This document shows positions 38,152-49,200 of a DNA stretch of 64,000 nucleotides, piece by piece. The position numbers and the translations under genes were made by a program. Numbering within the stretch: the stretch's first letter is position 1; each line of letters starts with the position of its first letter. The notes under the pieces are model-generated. The model was not told where the DNA came from and did not search any database. It saw only the letters and a program-made list of their open reading frames with translations. The stretch covers positions 366,037,636 through 366,101,635 of the forward strand of contig NC_073303.1 in the NCBI RefSeq assembly GCF_027595985.1. Reading direction: 5' to 3'. The stretch is from Sorex araneus. Its lineage: Eukaryota; Chordata; Mammalia; Eulipotyphla; Soricidae.

Positions 38152-39599
38152 TGGTCACTGCCCCCCAGACCCCTCCCTTCCGCTGTGTGGACACGGTAAA
38201 TAGCTCAGACCTCCGGGTCAGCATTCTGCCCCCGGTGAGGTGGCTGCCCAGAGGGGGATTACTTCACAATTACAAAATAATAATAATAATGAATTCTGAA
38301 AGCGGCAGATAGGGGTGAATCCAGCAGACCTGCGGGCCAGGCTCGTCCAAGAGTCAGGAGGGGGGTTGCAGAAAACCTGTTTTGAACTGGGAACCTTATA
38401 GAAAAGCCCAGATGCTTCTCCCGTGAGATGCTAGGTGTCACGTGGAGGTGCCCCAAAATTTGCCTGGCTTTCGACTGACTGCTCCTTTATCTTTCCCCTG
38501 ACAAGGCCGTCTCACTACCCCACTGAGACAGAAGCTAAATTGCTCCCGGCCCCCAAACACGTTCTCGGGGAGGCCCGTCGGTGCACTGATGCCCAGGCGG
38601 TGCTCACAGCCATGCCGGAAACGGGCGCGTGGGACGGTCTGGGCCAGCCTGGGAGGCAGGTGGTGGTCAGTCCCGCTCCCCAGACGGGCACATGGAAGGG
38701 ACCAAGCCTGAGGCCTCAGGCTGCCCAGCTGCCCAGCCGCCTGGCTGCAGGCCTTCCCCAGCTCCCCCACCTGGGGGCACCCCCGGGCACTGGCAAGGCC
38801 TCACCCCGAGGTGCGGGTCACTCCCGAGGCCCTGCCCGAAGGGACTGGCCGTGCAGGGGAGGCCCCGGGGAAGGAGGGGGTCGTGCCGCTTCACCCCACG
38901 GGGGCCCGGACGCCTCCTGGGGAGCCGGGCCAGGAAGCAAGAAGCCCCGCGAGCCCTCTGGCCTTGGGTTCAAAGCCCCGTGGCGCTGCCTTATCTGGGC
39001 CGCCCAGGCCTGTTTCAATACGTCTGTTTGAGGAGATGGCACTGGGCGGGGGCTGCAGCCCGCTGACCGGATGGTCAGGCCTGCGGGGTGCAGTGTCCCC
39101 TGCCTGTGTCAACTCCAAAAGGCAGGGTTTGGAAATAGTCAACAGAGAGCAGCCTGGGGCCGGCGCAAACCGCCACGGCCGGTGTTTGGGCAGCGTTGGG
39201 CAATGCGGCGCGGCGCCCGGGCAGGGGGGAAAGTCAACTTGGCCCGAAGGCCCAGAAGCCACTCTGGGCCCGGCAGCCCACCCGCAGCTCCGCCAGGGAG
39301 AGCCCGTCCTGCAGCCCTCCGCCATGGGAGAAGGTTCTGGAACATTTTACCTTCTCCCCCATACACCACACGCCCATCCTTGCTGGATGCACCAACCCCA
39401 CCCCCCCATGTGACGGCCCCACACTTCTTGCTCAGGGACAACTCAGTGCTCTGTACTTAAACCGATTTGTAAAGGGCTTGCTTCAGGCAAGTTATCCGGG
39501 AAGAGGCCCAGTGCCGGGGCGGGCACAGCCCCTCCTCCCAGGAGCACAGCAGAAGGCTCCGCTCCGAACCCCAGACACCGAGGCTCCAAGAGGGAACGT
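38152..39599. other. Intergenic, GC-rich unique
   Basis: Open frames here overlap each other on both strands and show no recognisable protein. Confidence 0.4.
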
Positions 39600-39806
39600 T
39601 TCCTTTTATTTATTTATTTATTTATTTATTATTATTATTTGCTTTTTGGGTCACACCCGGCGATGCACAGGGGTTACTCCTGGCTCTGCACTCAGGAATC
39701 ACCCCTGGTGTGGTACTTGGGGGACCATATGGGATGCTGGGAATTGAACCCGGGTCGGCCACATGCAAGGCAAATGCCCTCCCCACTGTGCCTTCGCTCC
39801 AGCCCC
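39600..39806 (-). mobile_element. Shrew SINE
   Basis: Full-length minus copy with a (TTTA)n(TTA)n tail. It ends ccttcgctccagcccc. Confidence 0.94.
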
Positions 39807-40797
39807 GGGAAAGTTTCTTGCCCAGATTCCCCAGTGAGCCCATGGGGAGGAATGAGGCCGGCGCCCGCCCCGTCCCCCCGGTGGGGTTTCTTCCCCACTG
39901 CACACCGGGCCTCTTGGGCAAAGCACTCCCAGCCTGGTCCCTCACCCACACTCTGCGGCTCCTACAGCAGCAGCCAGGGACACACACAGGTCCTGGGGGG
40001 CAGGGCCCATGCCAAGGGACCCCTTCTTAGTCTCGCCCCCTGGCCCCAGGGCCTGGGTCCTTGCCAACCTGAATCTAGGCCCCCAAGCCCCCCCAAGTAT
40101 CTAATGAGGCAGGCAAAGGAGAGGGGCAGGGCGAGAGCGGGGCCTTACGGGGGGCCCTAGACCCCAGCTCTGCTCCACGCGGCTCCTGCGGGGAATAGGC
40201 AGAGGTGCCAACCCCGTCCCAGCCATCCCTCAGTCACCCGCTCCCCCAGGGCTACCCCATAAGGGAGCGAGCGGGGGCCTGAGGCAGCCTGAAGGGACCC
40301 AGCCAAGGACTGACACCCCAGCTGCTTCCTCCAGGGCCCCGAGAGCCCAGGAACGACCTTCTGGTAAGATCCACGCTCCTGCCCCAGTGCAGTCTCCCCC
40401 AGCAAACGACTGGGGGCAGGGTGGGCACGACGCAACTGTCCCAGCACGGCCTTGGGGCTCTACCCAGCCGCCCCCGTCACGGGGCTGGGAATCGGGTTCT
40501 GCAAGGCAGACCCCGGCCGCAGGATGCTCGTGACCCCTCGATGGGTCCCTGGCGCAGAGGATCCGAGTATGGAGTCCCCAGTTTGGTCCCTGCAGACACA
40601 GAACCGCTGGGTGTGGCCCCCTGAGTGTACAGAGCCGGGAGCACTGCCCAAGAGTGGCCCGTAAGGAAGAAAATGGACTTGGGCAGGAAGGTTGGGTGCC
40701 CTTGGGCCTCGGACCCTGTCGAGTCACGGGCAGCCGCAGGGAGCCCCGGGTGGAAGGGAGGACCCGGCCAGACCAGCTCACGGCTCCTCCCAGCTCT
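39807..40797. other. Intergenic, GC-rich
   Basis: Unique except for weak SINE-like words near 40545-40690. No gene was recognised. Confidence 0.35.
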
Positions 40798-40872
40798 GCT
40801 CGGGGGTCTCAGGGGCCCGCAGACACAGTTGCTGGGGATGGAACCCAGGTGGCTGCGTGCAAGGTCAAAGCC
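40798..40872 (-). mobile_element. SINE fragment
   Basis: 'gctggggatggaacccaggt' followed by 'gctgcgtgcaaggtc' is the middle and head of an old minus copy. Confidence 0.5.
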
Positions 40873-41518
40873 TCTCCAGGTATTGTGGGGAGAGGTTTGG
40901 GCACGTGCAGGTGCCCAGAGCCCAGCTCTGCCCCTCTGCTGGGCACCAGCTTCCGTCCGGGTCCTTGGGACGAGTCAGGGCCAGCCCGTGGCTCCTGACT
41001 GTGTCGCTGGGTCCGTCCGTGAGTGTCGTGAAGCTCTGAAGCTCCTTGCCCGGAAGGCAGCTGCATGTCCCTGGGTCCTCCTCGAGCAGGGCGCCCATGC
41101 CCTGTGGGGGCAAATGCTGGGTAACCCGGGGCAGAGGGTCTGAACTTGGCCCTGGGGGAACGGCAGGAGGCCCTCTGCCCCCCAGATACCGCAGGAGGAG
41201 GACGCCCCTATAAGAACGGGGGCAGGGCGGGGGTCATGCCCCATTAGGTCTCAGCCCAGCTGCCCTCGGTAGAGCAGGGAGCTGCCTGGCCCCAGGCTGG
41301 GACAGCCACACCCAGGGGCCAGCGGGGGCCCTTCTGGTTGGAGGCAGGCCTGCTGCAGGAGACTGAGTGTAGCTCAGCGCTGCCAGAAGTGAGCACTGGA
41401 CTGGGGAGGTCTCGTGTGAGCAAGAATAGGGTGATCCATTCCACCATCCTCCTCCTCTTCCTCCTTCTCCTGGGAGAAGGGGATAGACATATTTTTTTTT
41501 TAAAAAAAAATAATCTTT

Positions 41519-41650
41519 GGCTGGAGTGATAGTACAGCGAGGAAGGTGCTTGCCGTGCACACATTCGATCCGGGTTCAATCCCTGGCACCACATACAGTT
41601 CCCTGAGTAGTGCCAGGAGCGATTCCTGAGCACAGAGCCAGAAGTAAGCA
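41519..41650 (+). mobile_element. Shrew SINE running into a CA repeat
   Basis: Plus copy from 'ggctggagtgatagtacagc' to 'gagccagaagtaagca'. The 3' end is replaced by (CA)n. Confidence 0.9.
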
Positions 41651-41652
41651 CA

Positions 41653-41722
<70 letters not shown>
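41650..41722 (+). repeat. (CA)n microsatellite
   Basis: About 35 CA units directly abutting the SINE. Confidence 0.97.
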
Positions 41723-41724
<2 letters not shown>

Positions 41725-41761
41725 CAAATTAAAGTCTGAGAAAGAAAAAGAAGTACAAAAC

Positions 41762-41936
41762 AGTGTGGAGCAATAGGTAGGGCGTTTGCCTTGCATGTGG
41801 CCAACCCGGGTTCAATTCCCAGCATCCCAGCATCCCGTATGGTCCCCTGAGCACCGCCAGGGGTAATTCCTGAGTAATTCAGAGCCAGGAGTAACCACTG
41901 TGCATCGCCGGGTGTGACCCAAAAAGAAAATAAAAG
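41762..41936 (+). mobile_element. Shrew SINE, head-truncated
   Basis: Plus copy with a short duplication (cagcatcccagcatcc) and an inserted 'aattc'. It ends gtgacccaaaaagaaaataaa. Confidence 0.92.
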
Positions 41937-41949
41937 GTACAAAGCAAGT

Positions 41950-42000
41950 CTTTTCTTATAGCTGAGTAGTATTCCATGTCTATATCCCACTTTCTTTATT
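41950..42000 (+). mobile_element. Possible short L1 fragment
   Basis: 'gctgagtagtattccatgtc' followed by 'tatatcccac' resembles a common L1 phrase. Confidence 0.3.
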
Positions 42001-42399
42001 CTCTGAGACACTGCCTCAGAACTGAGGAAGCTGGGGGGGGCACCCCTGGGGGGGGGAAGAGAGGGGACAGTGAAGGGGGGAGGGGGTTGTCGGTGCCATA
42101 ACATCGCAAGTCTGGAACATGACACTTGCATGATAACGAGTGTTTACAGCCACTTCTCCAAAACTAAGATTCCTTCTGTGGCAGAGAGCAACCATCACGT
42201 AGACTGGCCAGCTTTGCTTATGATTTAGGATTTGTATGATTTTTCAAGATTTTAAAGGATGTATGACTTGAAGTTTGCAAATACAATGAAAATGCCATTT
42301 TCCCATGTGATAAACTCCACATTGGAGTTTTAAAGAAGACGTATTGGATTCCTACTATTGTATGTAAGGAAGATTTTAGTCCCCCCCACCCCTGCCCCC

Positions 42400-42514
42400 C
42401 TCTCTCTCTCTCTCTCACTCCCTCTCTCTCTCTCTCTCCTCTCTCTTTCTCTGTCTCTCTCTCCTCTATCTCTCTTTCTGTATCTCTTTCTCTGTCTCTG
42501 TCTCTCTCTCTCTC
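42400..42514 (+). repeat. CT-rich simple repeat
   Basis: (TC)n with CTGT and TTTC interruptions. Confidence 0.95.
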
Positions 42515-42734
42515 ATTTGTTGCCTGTTCCTCATGCAGCACATGTTCACTGGGGTGTAATTGCATCATCATACAGCCTGATTGAGAACACATTTGTTAGT
42601 GGAAGTTGGAAGTTCTGCAGAATTAATTTTTCTACTCCCAATACTTGCTGAAATTAAATGTTTAAAAAGTTAAGCCATTGAGGTAGTGACATAGGAGCAC
42701 CCTCTCTCCTCACAAAAAGCAAGCACTATTGGCA

Positions 42735-42856
42735 TAAAAGAGACCGTCTAGCGGGTAAAGCACTTGCCTTGCACACAGCCAGCCTGGTCTGCCGCCCGCC
42801 CTGCCCTGAGTGACTTCTGAGCACCGCAGGATGTAACACCCAGAAAAGCAAGTCCC
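42735..42856 (+). mobile_element. Diverged SINE with internal deletion
   Basis: 'cgggtaaagcacttgccttg' then 'gagtgacttctgagcaccgc' and 'ggatgtaacacccagaaaag'. Confidence 0.65.
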
Positions 42857-43971
42857 CATCAGCCCTGTGTGACCTCCAGCCTGTAGGGAGCCCCCTTTGT
42901 AACACCCCGCTGGCCCTCAGCACTGACCAGCCCCCGCCCCCACCCCCTCAGGCTGCTCTGAGGGGCTCTGAGGGCCTGAGCTCACCAGGGCCGAGTCACC
43001 CTCAGACACACAGGGGCACGTAGCAGGACCCTGTGGAAGCCTCAGGCCTGGGCTCCTGACGGGATCTTAGGAAGCCTCAGGAAGGTCCTGCGGTCACTGC
43101 ACCGAGTGAGGGAGACCCAGACTCAGGGCCCAGCACCCAGCGGCCTCCCTGGAGCTGATGCTTATCATCCCATGGCCCCGCATCCACGCTGACAGGGGCG
43201 AGAGCTCAGGGTGGCCCCGGGAGTGGGGGGAGAGGGGGAGGGGCGCATCCCCTGGCCCCCGGTGGCCTCTGTCTGTCCTGCTCTCTTGGCCCGAGCAGGG
43301 TTTAGCGGGAGCAGCATCAGTCACCACTGGCCCTAACGGAAACTTAGAGGGGAGCCGAGGCAGAGACCACCAGAGGGGACCACAGGACCGGCTGCCCCGG
43401 GGGGACCCGCTGAGGAGAGTAACGGCCCCGGCGACCAGGACGCTGGATCTCTGAGGGGAGGACAGTGTCCTCACCCTCACTCCCGGGCAGGAAAGAGTTA
43501 ACACGTTCCCTCTGGGGGCGGTGGGGGGAGTGAACTGTCACGGGGTGTCCCCTCCCCACCCCCCAGCGCCCCCGTCCCTGGCTTGCTTAGTGTGCGGGAC
43601 CAAAGGTGACCGGCACCGGCACCGGTGACTGTGGGCCGAGGCCGTGCGCGCCCGCCCACCCTCAGGATCGATCATTTACTGTGACTTGTCAGAAAGGGAA
43701 GGAAGTGTTTACTCTCAAGGCCTGGACCCCATAAAGGCCGCGGGACAGGCGGACACCCACAGAAGCTCGAGGCTCGCCCACGCTCACCACAGCCCCCGAA
43801 GGCGCGAGAGGAGCCGGCGCCGGGCGGGCCCTGGACAGCAGGGCACCAACGAGGCCAGACGTCAGCCACTGCCCGGCCCAAAGGGAAGAGCGCCTTCTCC
43901 CTGGTGAGTCGGGCTGTCCTGGAAAGAGGCCCCCAACTTCGAGAAATAGGGCTGAGAGACCCCCGGGTTTG
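42857..43971. other. Intergenic, GC-rich unique
   Basis: No gene was recognised. An HNF4-like DR1, GGACCAAAGGTGA, lies at 43597-43609. Confidence 0.4.
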
Positions 43972-44177
43972 GTTCTTTTTGTTTTTAGGGTTTTTTAAAT
44001 TTTTTTTTGTTTTGTTTTTTGGGTCACACCCGGCGATGCACAGGGGTTACTCCTGGCTTTGCACTCATGAATCACCCCTGGCGGTGCTCAGGGGACCATA
44101 TGGGATGCTGGGATTCGAACCCGGGTCGGTCACATGCAAGGCAAACGCCCTACCCGATGTGCTATCACTCCAGCCCC
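43972..44177 (-). mobile_element. Shrew SINE
   Basis: Near-consensus minus copy with a long T-rich tail. It ends gctatcactccagcccc. Confidence 0.95.
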
Positions 44178-44183
44178 TTAAAA

Positions 44184-44340
44184 ATATTTTTATCACACCC
44201 ATTGGTGCTTAGTCCTGGCGCTGTGCAGAAGGGTCACTCCTGGTGGGGCTCAGGGGACCACCTGGGGTGCCGGGGCTTGGACCCTGGTCATCCACACAAG
44301 ACAAAGGCCCCACCAGCTGTACTAGCGCTCCTGCCTCTCC
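44184..44340 (-). mobile_element. Old SINE copy
   Basis: 'atcacacccattggtgctta' through 'ctcaggggaccacctggggt'. It is older than, and adjacent to, the previous copy. Confidence 0.75.
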
Positions 44341-44365
44341 ACAGGTGTTTTTAAGACCCACATCA

Positions 44366-44414
<49 letters not shown>

Positions 44415-44418
44415 CAAA
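44366..44418 (+). repeat. (CA)n microsatellite
   Basis: About 25 CA units with one CAAA break. Confidence 0.95.
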
Positions 44419-44419
44419 T

Positions 44420-45235
44420 GCACGCATGCACGCACATACACACATAACACCTGATGCCATCAAAAGCCAATCGTGTTTGTCAGTCAGGATGGTTCTATTT
44501 CCTCAGTGTCTGAGAGCCCAGCACACTCTCTCCGGGGGGTTCTTCTTACCCCGGGAGGGAGGAGCTCAGGCCAGAGGGGACTCAGGGCCCACGGTGGCCT
44601 GGCCTTTATGTCCACCAGAGCCTTGCGCCATAGGCAGATGGTCCAACAGCGACAGCAAGGCCTTCCTGCAAGGTGCCGCTGGGGAGGCACCGACAGGAGT
44701 CCGGGTAAGGAATCCCACCTCTGCCCTGGACCTCGGGGTCCTGTGTGGCCTCCCGAGATGGGCAGGGCGCGGGCTGCTCCTTCTGTCCAGCCTGCCCCCT
44801 CCCCACCCAGCAGACAGCCTGGTTCCCAGAACCAAGGGACTCTTCACCCTGGCTTGGTGAGGGTTGGCTAAGGAATCTTCCAGTTTGCCCCGCTCAGGCA
44901 GTTTCCAGCAAAATGAACTCTTGCTTGGCATCCCGCTGGCAAGCGGGTTCTATTTTTAAATCACCAACAAGACAAGCCTCACACCTGACACTGACGTTCT
45001 TTGTCTTCCTCTCTAGACGAAAACAGCCTGAAAGAACCCAGCGGAGGCATTTAGCGCACTCGATTTTAAATGACAGGAGCTGTGGGTTTGGAATTAAGAA
45101 ATGTGTCTCTGTGAGTGGCTTTTAAAGAAATCTCTCTGGGGGAGGTGTGCAGCCAAGTGACACTTCATGGTTCCTCGGGCCCTTTCTTTGCTTCGTCTCC
45201 TGGGTTTGGCCCGAGAATGTTCTCAGTCCTAGCCG
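44420..45235. other. Intergenic, unique
   Basis: About 4.6-5.3 kb upstream of miR-122, the distance at which the human primary-transcript promoter lies as I recall. No clear TATA box or liver-factor site was found. Confidence 0.35.
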
Positions 45236-45250
45236 ACAAAACGTCAAGGC

Positions 45251-45440
45251 GGGGGCTGGAGAGATAGCACAGAGGGTAGGGCGTTTGACTTGCACGCGGC
45301 CAACCCAGGTTTGATTCCCAGCATCTCATATGGTCCCCCGAGCACTGCCAGGAGTAATTCCTGAGTGCAAAGCCAGGAGTAACCCCTGTGCATTGCTGGG
45401 TGTGACCCAAAAAGCAAAAAAAACCAAAAAAAACAAAAAA
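45251..45440 (+). mobile_element. Shrew SINE with TSD
   Basis: Near-consensus plus copy. The target duplication acaaaa[c/t]gtcaaggc lies at 45236-45250 and 45441-45455 with one mismatch. Confidence 0.96.
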
Positions 45441-45455
45441 ACAAAATGTCAAGGC

Positions 45456-45930
45456 AAAGACAAGCTGCCGCCTCATCAGCTCTGACCTGAGAGGGGACAG
45501 AGGACTGTGCCAGGCCAGCATCTGCGTCCGAGACAGTGTCCCGGCAGAGGCAGCACACGGCCCCTTCCCAGGCGATGAGCTTGCTGGCCCGTGAGGCCTG
45601 GGGATTACCTTCATAAAGGCCAATTCTGGACAAGGCACCTGGGATGTGGCAAGGGAAGTAAACCCAGTCTTGCCGCTCTCTCATTCCACGGGAAACAGCA
45701 CTGGGAACAGACCTCAGCAACGAGAGGTGTGAGGAGATTCAGTCTCGGTGGGGAGGCAGGAGACGGGAACACAGAGAAGAAACGGTGTTTGAGCCCACCG
45801 CCAAACCCTTGGCCCCGTCTCAGGAGTCCCAGGAAGGCCGCTGAGAGGCTGCCCGGGCCTTTTCTAAGTTGTAGAGAACCAAGCTGGCATTCGGACAGAC
45901 CCGCTTGCTGAAGAGCCAGTATCGCGGCTT
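45456..45930. other. Intergenic, unique
   Basis: No repeat or gene was recognised. Confidence 0.4.
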
Positions 45931-45934
45931 TCGT

Positions 45935-46037
45935 GTTAATGTTTTCTCAGAAATAACAGGTGTAATTATTTCCCAACCAGCTTGCAACCCCCCGGATGTT
46001 ATTAACTAGTACCATTTAAGTTCAGTGGTTAAATTAG
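45935..46037. promoter_or_regulatory. Candidate liver-factor motif cluster, about 3.8 kb upstream of miR-122
   Basis: Within 100 bases of unique A+T-rich sequence there are three HNF1-like half-site motifs: GTTAATG at 45935, GTTATTAAC at 45998-46006 and GGTTAAATTAG at 46027-46037. A C/EBP-like TTGCAA core lies at about 45983. The human pri-miR-122 start lies about 4.8 kb upstream as I recall, so a promoter here is possible in this compacted interval. The motifs are degenerate and the call is weak. Confidence 0.25.
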
Positions 46038-46050
46038 AAAGAAAGAAAAA

Positions 46051-46134
<84 letters not shown>

Positions 46135-46138
46135 AAAA
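46036..46138 (+). repeat. (GAAA)n microsatellite
   Basis: About 25 GAAA units. Confidence 0.97.
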
Positions 46139-46184
46139 GACTTGAACAAAAGTTTTTCTTTTTTTTATGCACTTTGTTTTACTT

Positions 46185-46340
46185 TTTTTTTTTTTTGGAG
46201 GGGGTTCTTTTTGAGTCACACCCAGAGATGCACAGAGGTTACTCTCCTGGCTCTGCACTCAGGAATTACTCCTGGTGGTGTTCAGGGGACCCTATGGGAT
46301 GCCAGGGAACGCCCAACCCACTGTACTATCGCTCTGGCCC
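46185..46340 (-). mobile_element. Shrew SINE with internal deletion
   Basis: Minus copy lacking the box-B region (jump from 'gggatgccaggga' to 'cgcccaacccactgta'). Confidence 0.88.
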
Positions 46341-46570
46341 CACAAAGGTTTTTCTTACACTTGCAGAATGAGAAAGCCATTTGTGAGTTTCCTAGTAGAC
46401 ATCTCATGGCCATTTTTTTTTCTTAGTGATAGCATGGACGGCACTTTTTAAAACTACTAACATTCTGTTTGCTTGCTTAGATTGATTTGTATGTTAACAG
46501 AGTTTAACTTCTCCTGCAGGAGCAATGAATGAATCAAAGAAGGCAGAAAGAACAATGTTTTAAAAAATGT

Positions 46571-46737
46571 TCAGGGGCCAGAGAGATAGGACAGTGGATA
46601 AGGCCTTGCATGAGCCAGAGTTCAATCCCTGGTACCCCACAAGGCCCCCTGAGCCCCACCGTGGATGATCCCTGAGCACTGAGCCAAGAGTAAACCCCGA
46701 GCACTTCGGGGTGTGCCCCTCAAAACAAAACAATAAC
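46571..46737 (+). mobile_element. Diverged SINE
   Basis: Plus copy from 'ggggccagagagataggaca' to 'ggggtgtgcccctcaaaaca'. Confidence 0.85.
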
Positions 46738-46897
46738 AATCTGCTCATATGGCTGAGCCTATGGCACATCTCTGTCAATGCTCTTGATCGATGCAATAAT
46801 ATGATTAAATTATTGTGTTGCATAAAAAGTATTTCACTAATAAGTTGCTGAGAAATCACGGTGAGATTCCTCTCAGCGCAAAGGTAACTTTTCATGT

Positions 46898-47004
46898 TGT
46901 TTTGGGCCACACTCAATGAACACGTGGGTGGAGGACAATCACGAGGTCCTATGGGTAGAAATTGGGGCTCCCCCATGCGATCCTCTGAGCCACCTCCCCA
47001 GCCA
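46898..47004 (-). mobile_element. Old SINE fragment
   Basis: 'ttttgggccacactcaatga' at left and 'gagccacctccccagcc' at right. Confidence 0.5.
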
Positions 47005-47057
47005 CACAGTGGTAATCTCAGGGGAATGTTTGTGAAAGGAAAAATGTATTAGTGAAG

Positions 47058-47060
<3 letters not shown>

Positions 47061-47089
<29 letters not shown>
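47061..47089 (+). repeat. (AC)n microsatellite
   Basis: Fourteen AC units. Confidence 0.95.
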
Positions 47090-47375
47090 TCACATACGTA
47101 CACACTTTTTGGCAATGGTTTGAATTCTTAATATTTTTCTCGCAACAAAAATTTTACTTCCATTATAGAAATTAATAAATAGAGAGAAGCAAAACGTGAA
47201 GAAAAGTGAAACCACACTTATCTGATTTAAGAATATTTGGGGTTTCTTCCCAAGCATGTTTGCATTTTCTATTTTCTGGCAGAGGAACTCGTCAGTCGCT
47301 TTGAAAACTGCTTCTTCCTGTCATTGCACATTTTGAATCTCTTCCCAAGTCAGGGTCATATTCCCAAGTAAGCTG

Positions 47376-47408
<33 letters not shown>

Positions 47409-47417
47409 TATATGTAT
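47376..47417 (+). repeat. (TA)n with TATATG units
   Basis: A 42-base AT-alternating tract with two TG interruptions. It could extrude a cruciform. Confidence 0.95.
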
Positions 47418-47647
47418 TTTTTGCAATATCAGCTTAAAGAACTAGGTTTGGTGATTAAACAAATCACCTGACTCCTATCATTGGACATGTAGGTTATTTC
47501 CAACTTCCATCATTACCTATGTTTACATAGACAACCTTATAGGTAATTCCTTTGACACCTATATAAGGAAAAACAAATTTTTTTTCCTTAAAAATTCAAG
47601 AGCTCTTGCTATTAGATACTTTTCAAGGGCCAAGAAAATAAGAGCTG

Positions 47648-47790
47648 GAGCTGGAGCGATAGTACAGCGGGAAGGGCATTTGCCTTGCATGCGGCCGACC
47701 TGGGTTCAATCCCCAGCATCCCATATAGTCCCCCGAGCATGAGCACCCCTGTGCATCGCCAGCTGTGACCCAAAAAGCAAAAAAATAAAG
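47648..47790 (+). mobile_element. Shrew SINE with internal deletion
   Basis: Plus copy lacking about 35 bases between 'cccccgagcatgagc' and 'acccctgtgcatcgcc'. It ends gacccaaaaagcaaaaaaat. Confidence 0.93.
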
Positions 47791-48933
47791 GAAAGAAAGA
47801 AAGAAAATAGAAGCTTATTTGGAGGGAGGAAGTTGGTGAGATTGACCTGGAAGTCATTAACTTCCAGCTCTCTTTTCTTCTGTTTCTTCTTTCCCAGCCT
47901 CCCACTTACCCTCAGCTGTCTTTCGCAGATTCCCGAACGCCCAGAAGCAGAGCCCGAGAGGACTCAGGGAGGCCCGGCCTCTGGACCTGAGAGAAGCGGA
48001 TGGGCCCCGTCCCCGTCCCCGAGTGCTGGGGGATCCTCCCCGCCCACCCGCCAGGGCCCTTTGTGCCAGGGAGTCAGTTACTCCCCCGGTTTTCTCAGCC
48101 GGGCTCTGAGACGTGGCTCCTGTCGGAGCAGAGGACTCCCCTGAGTGAGAAGCGGGCAGGTGCCTTCTGTGGGGACCTCTCCCGGGCCATGCGAACGCGC
48201 CTGGTAGCTTGTAAGGCGCTAGTCGCTCATCCCTTAGCCCATCCCCGGTCACTGAGGGTCTGTGGGAGTCTGTGGGGGGCCAGCAGAGGCGCTACAGGAG
48301 GGTTTGTACCCAGAAGGACCGGAGACAAAACCGCCCTGGAAGCATTTCCCTCCCGGAAGCCTCCCCTCGGCTGCCCCCCAGCCCCAGACGCTGTCCACCA
48401 GAAGCGTCCCGCCGAAAGCGTTCACCAGAAGCGTTCTCATGAGCACTGTGGCTCTCTGCAGCCTGGTGGAGTCCCGCGGTGGGCAGGACACCCGGGGGGC
48501 AGGCTTCCACAGGGAGAGAAGCTAGTGGCAGAGGGGCAAGGCTCCGCTCAGCCCCAGCCCACTGAGGCAGGCGACCTTCACGCTGTCCTAGGCGCCTTGG
48601 TACGCCGCGGCACTGCGGGCAGGAGGGTGAGGAGCAGTTTGACGGAAAAACACAGGGCTCGTTCTCAGTTGTTGAAAACCCGCCAATGTTGTGCCAAAGC
48701 AGGGCTCTGGTTAAATGTTAACACCTCAGTGACCCTGGGGATACAATAACCTGACCCCCTCCCACCCCGGCGTCAGGGGGGAAATCGGGAATTAGGGTTA
48801 AAAGCTTCCTTCCCTCTCGTTCTCCAGGGGCTCAGCTCCCTTTTTGTTTAAAACTATTTTGAACAGGAAAACCAAGCAAACAGAAGGGATTTCTTCTTAG
48901 AAAGCTAATGTCTGCCAGGAAAAAGAAGAGGAA
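47791..48933. other. Intergenic / possible pri-miR-122 body
   Basis: Unique sequence, free of repeats, that holds the HNF1-type palindrome. The open frame at 48000-48749 shows no recognisable protein. Confidence 0.35.
48710..48722. promoter_or_regulatory. HNF1-type palindrome upstream of miR-122
   Basis: GTTAAATGTTAAC is two perfect inverted GTTAA half-sites with a 3-base spacer, the HNF1A/HNF1B architecture. It lies 1067 bases upstream of the hairpin, in non-repeat sequence. HNF1A is among the liver factors known to drive miR-122. Occupancy is inference. Confidence 0.5.
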
Positions 48934-49200
48934 GTGAGAGAGAGAGACAGAGACAGAGACAAAGAGAGAGAGGGAGAGAGAGGAGAGAGAAGGGGGAAGA
49001 GGGAGAGAGAGAAAGAGAGGAAAGAGAGAGAAGGAGAGAGAGATGGAGAGAGGAGAGAGAAGGGGAGAGAAAGAGAGAGAGGGAGAGAAGAGAGGAGAGG
49101 GGGAAGGAGAGAGATGGAGAGAGGAGAGAGGAGGGGGAGGAAAAGAGAGAGAGAGAGAGAAGGAGGGAGAGAGGAGCGAGGAGAGGGGGGAGGGAGAGAG
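48934..49200 (+). repeat. GA-rich purine tract upstream of miR-122
   Basis: About 265 bases of (GA)n with GGGA and GAAA interruptions, ending 576 bases before the hairpin. Confidence 0.96.

Noticed and set aside
37760..38224. Pro/Ser/Leu and Lys/Gly/Glu open frames
   Set aside because: Artefact of the GGAA/GGGA tract.
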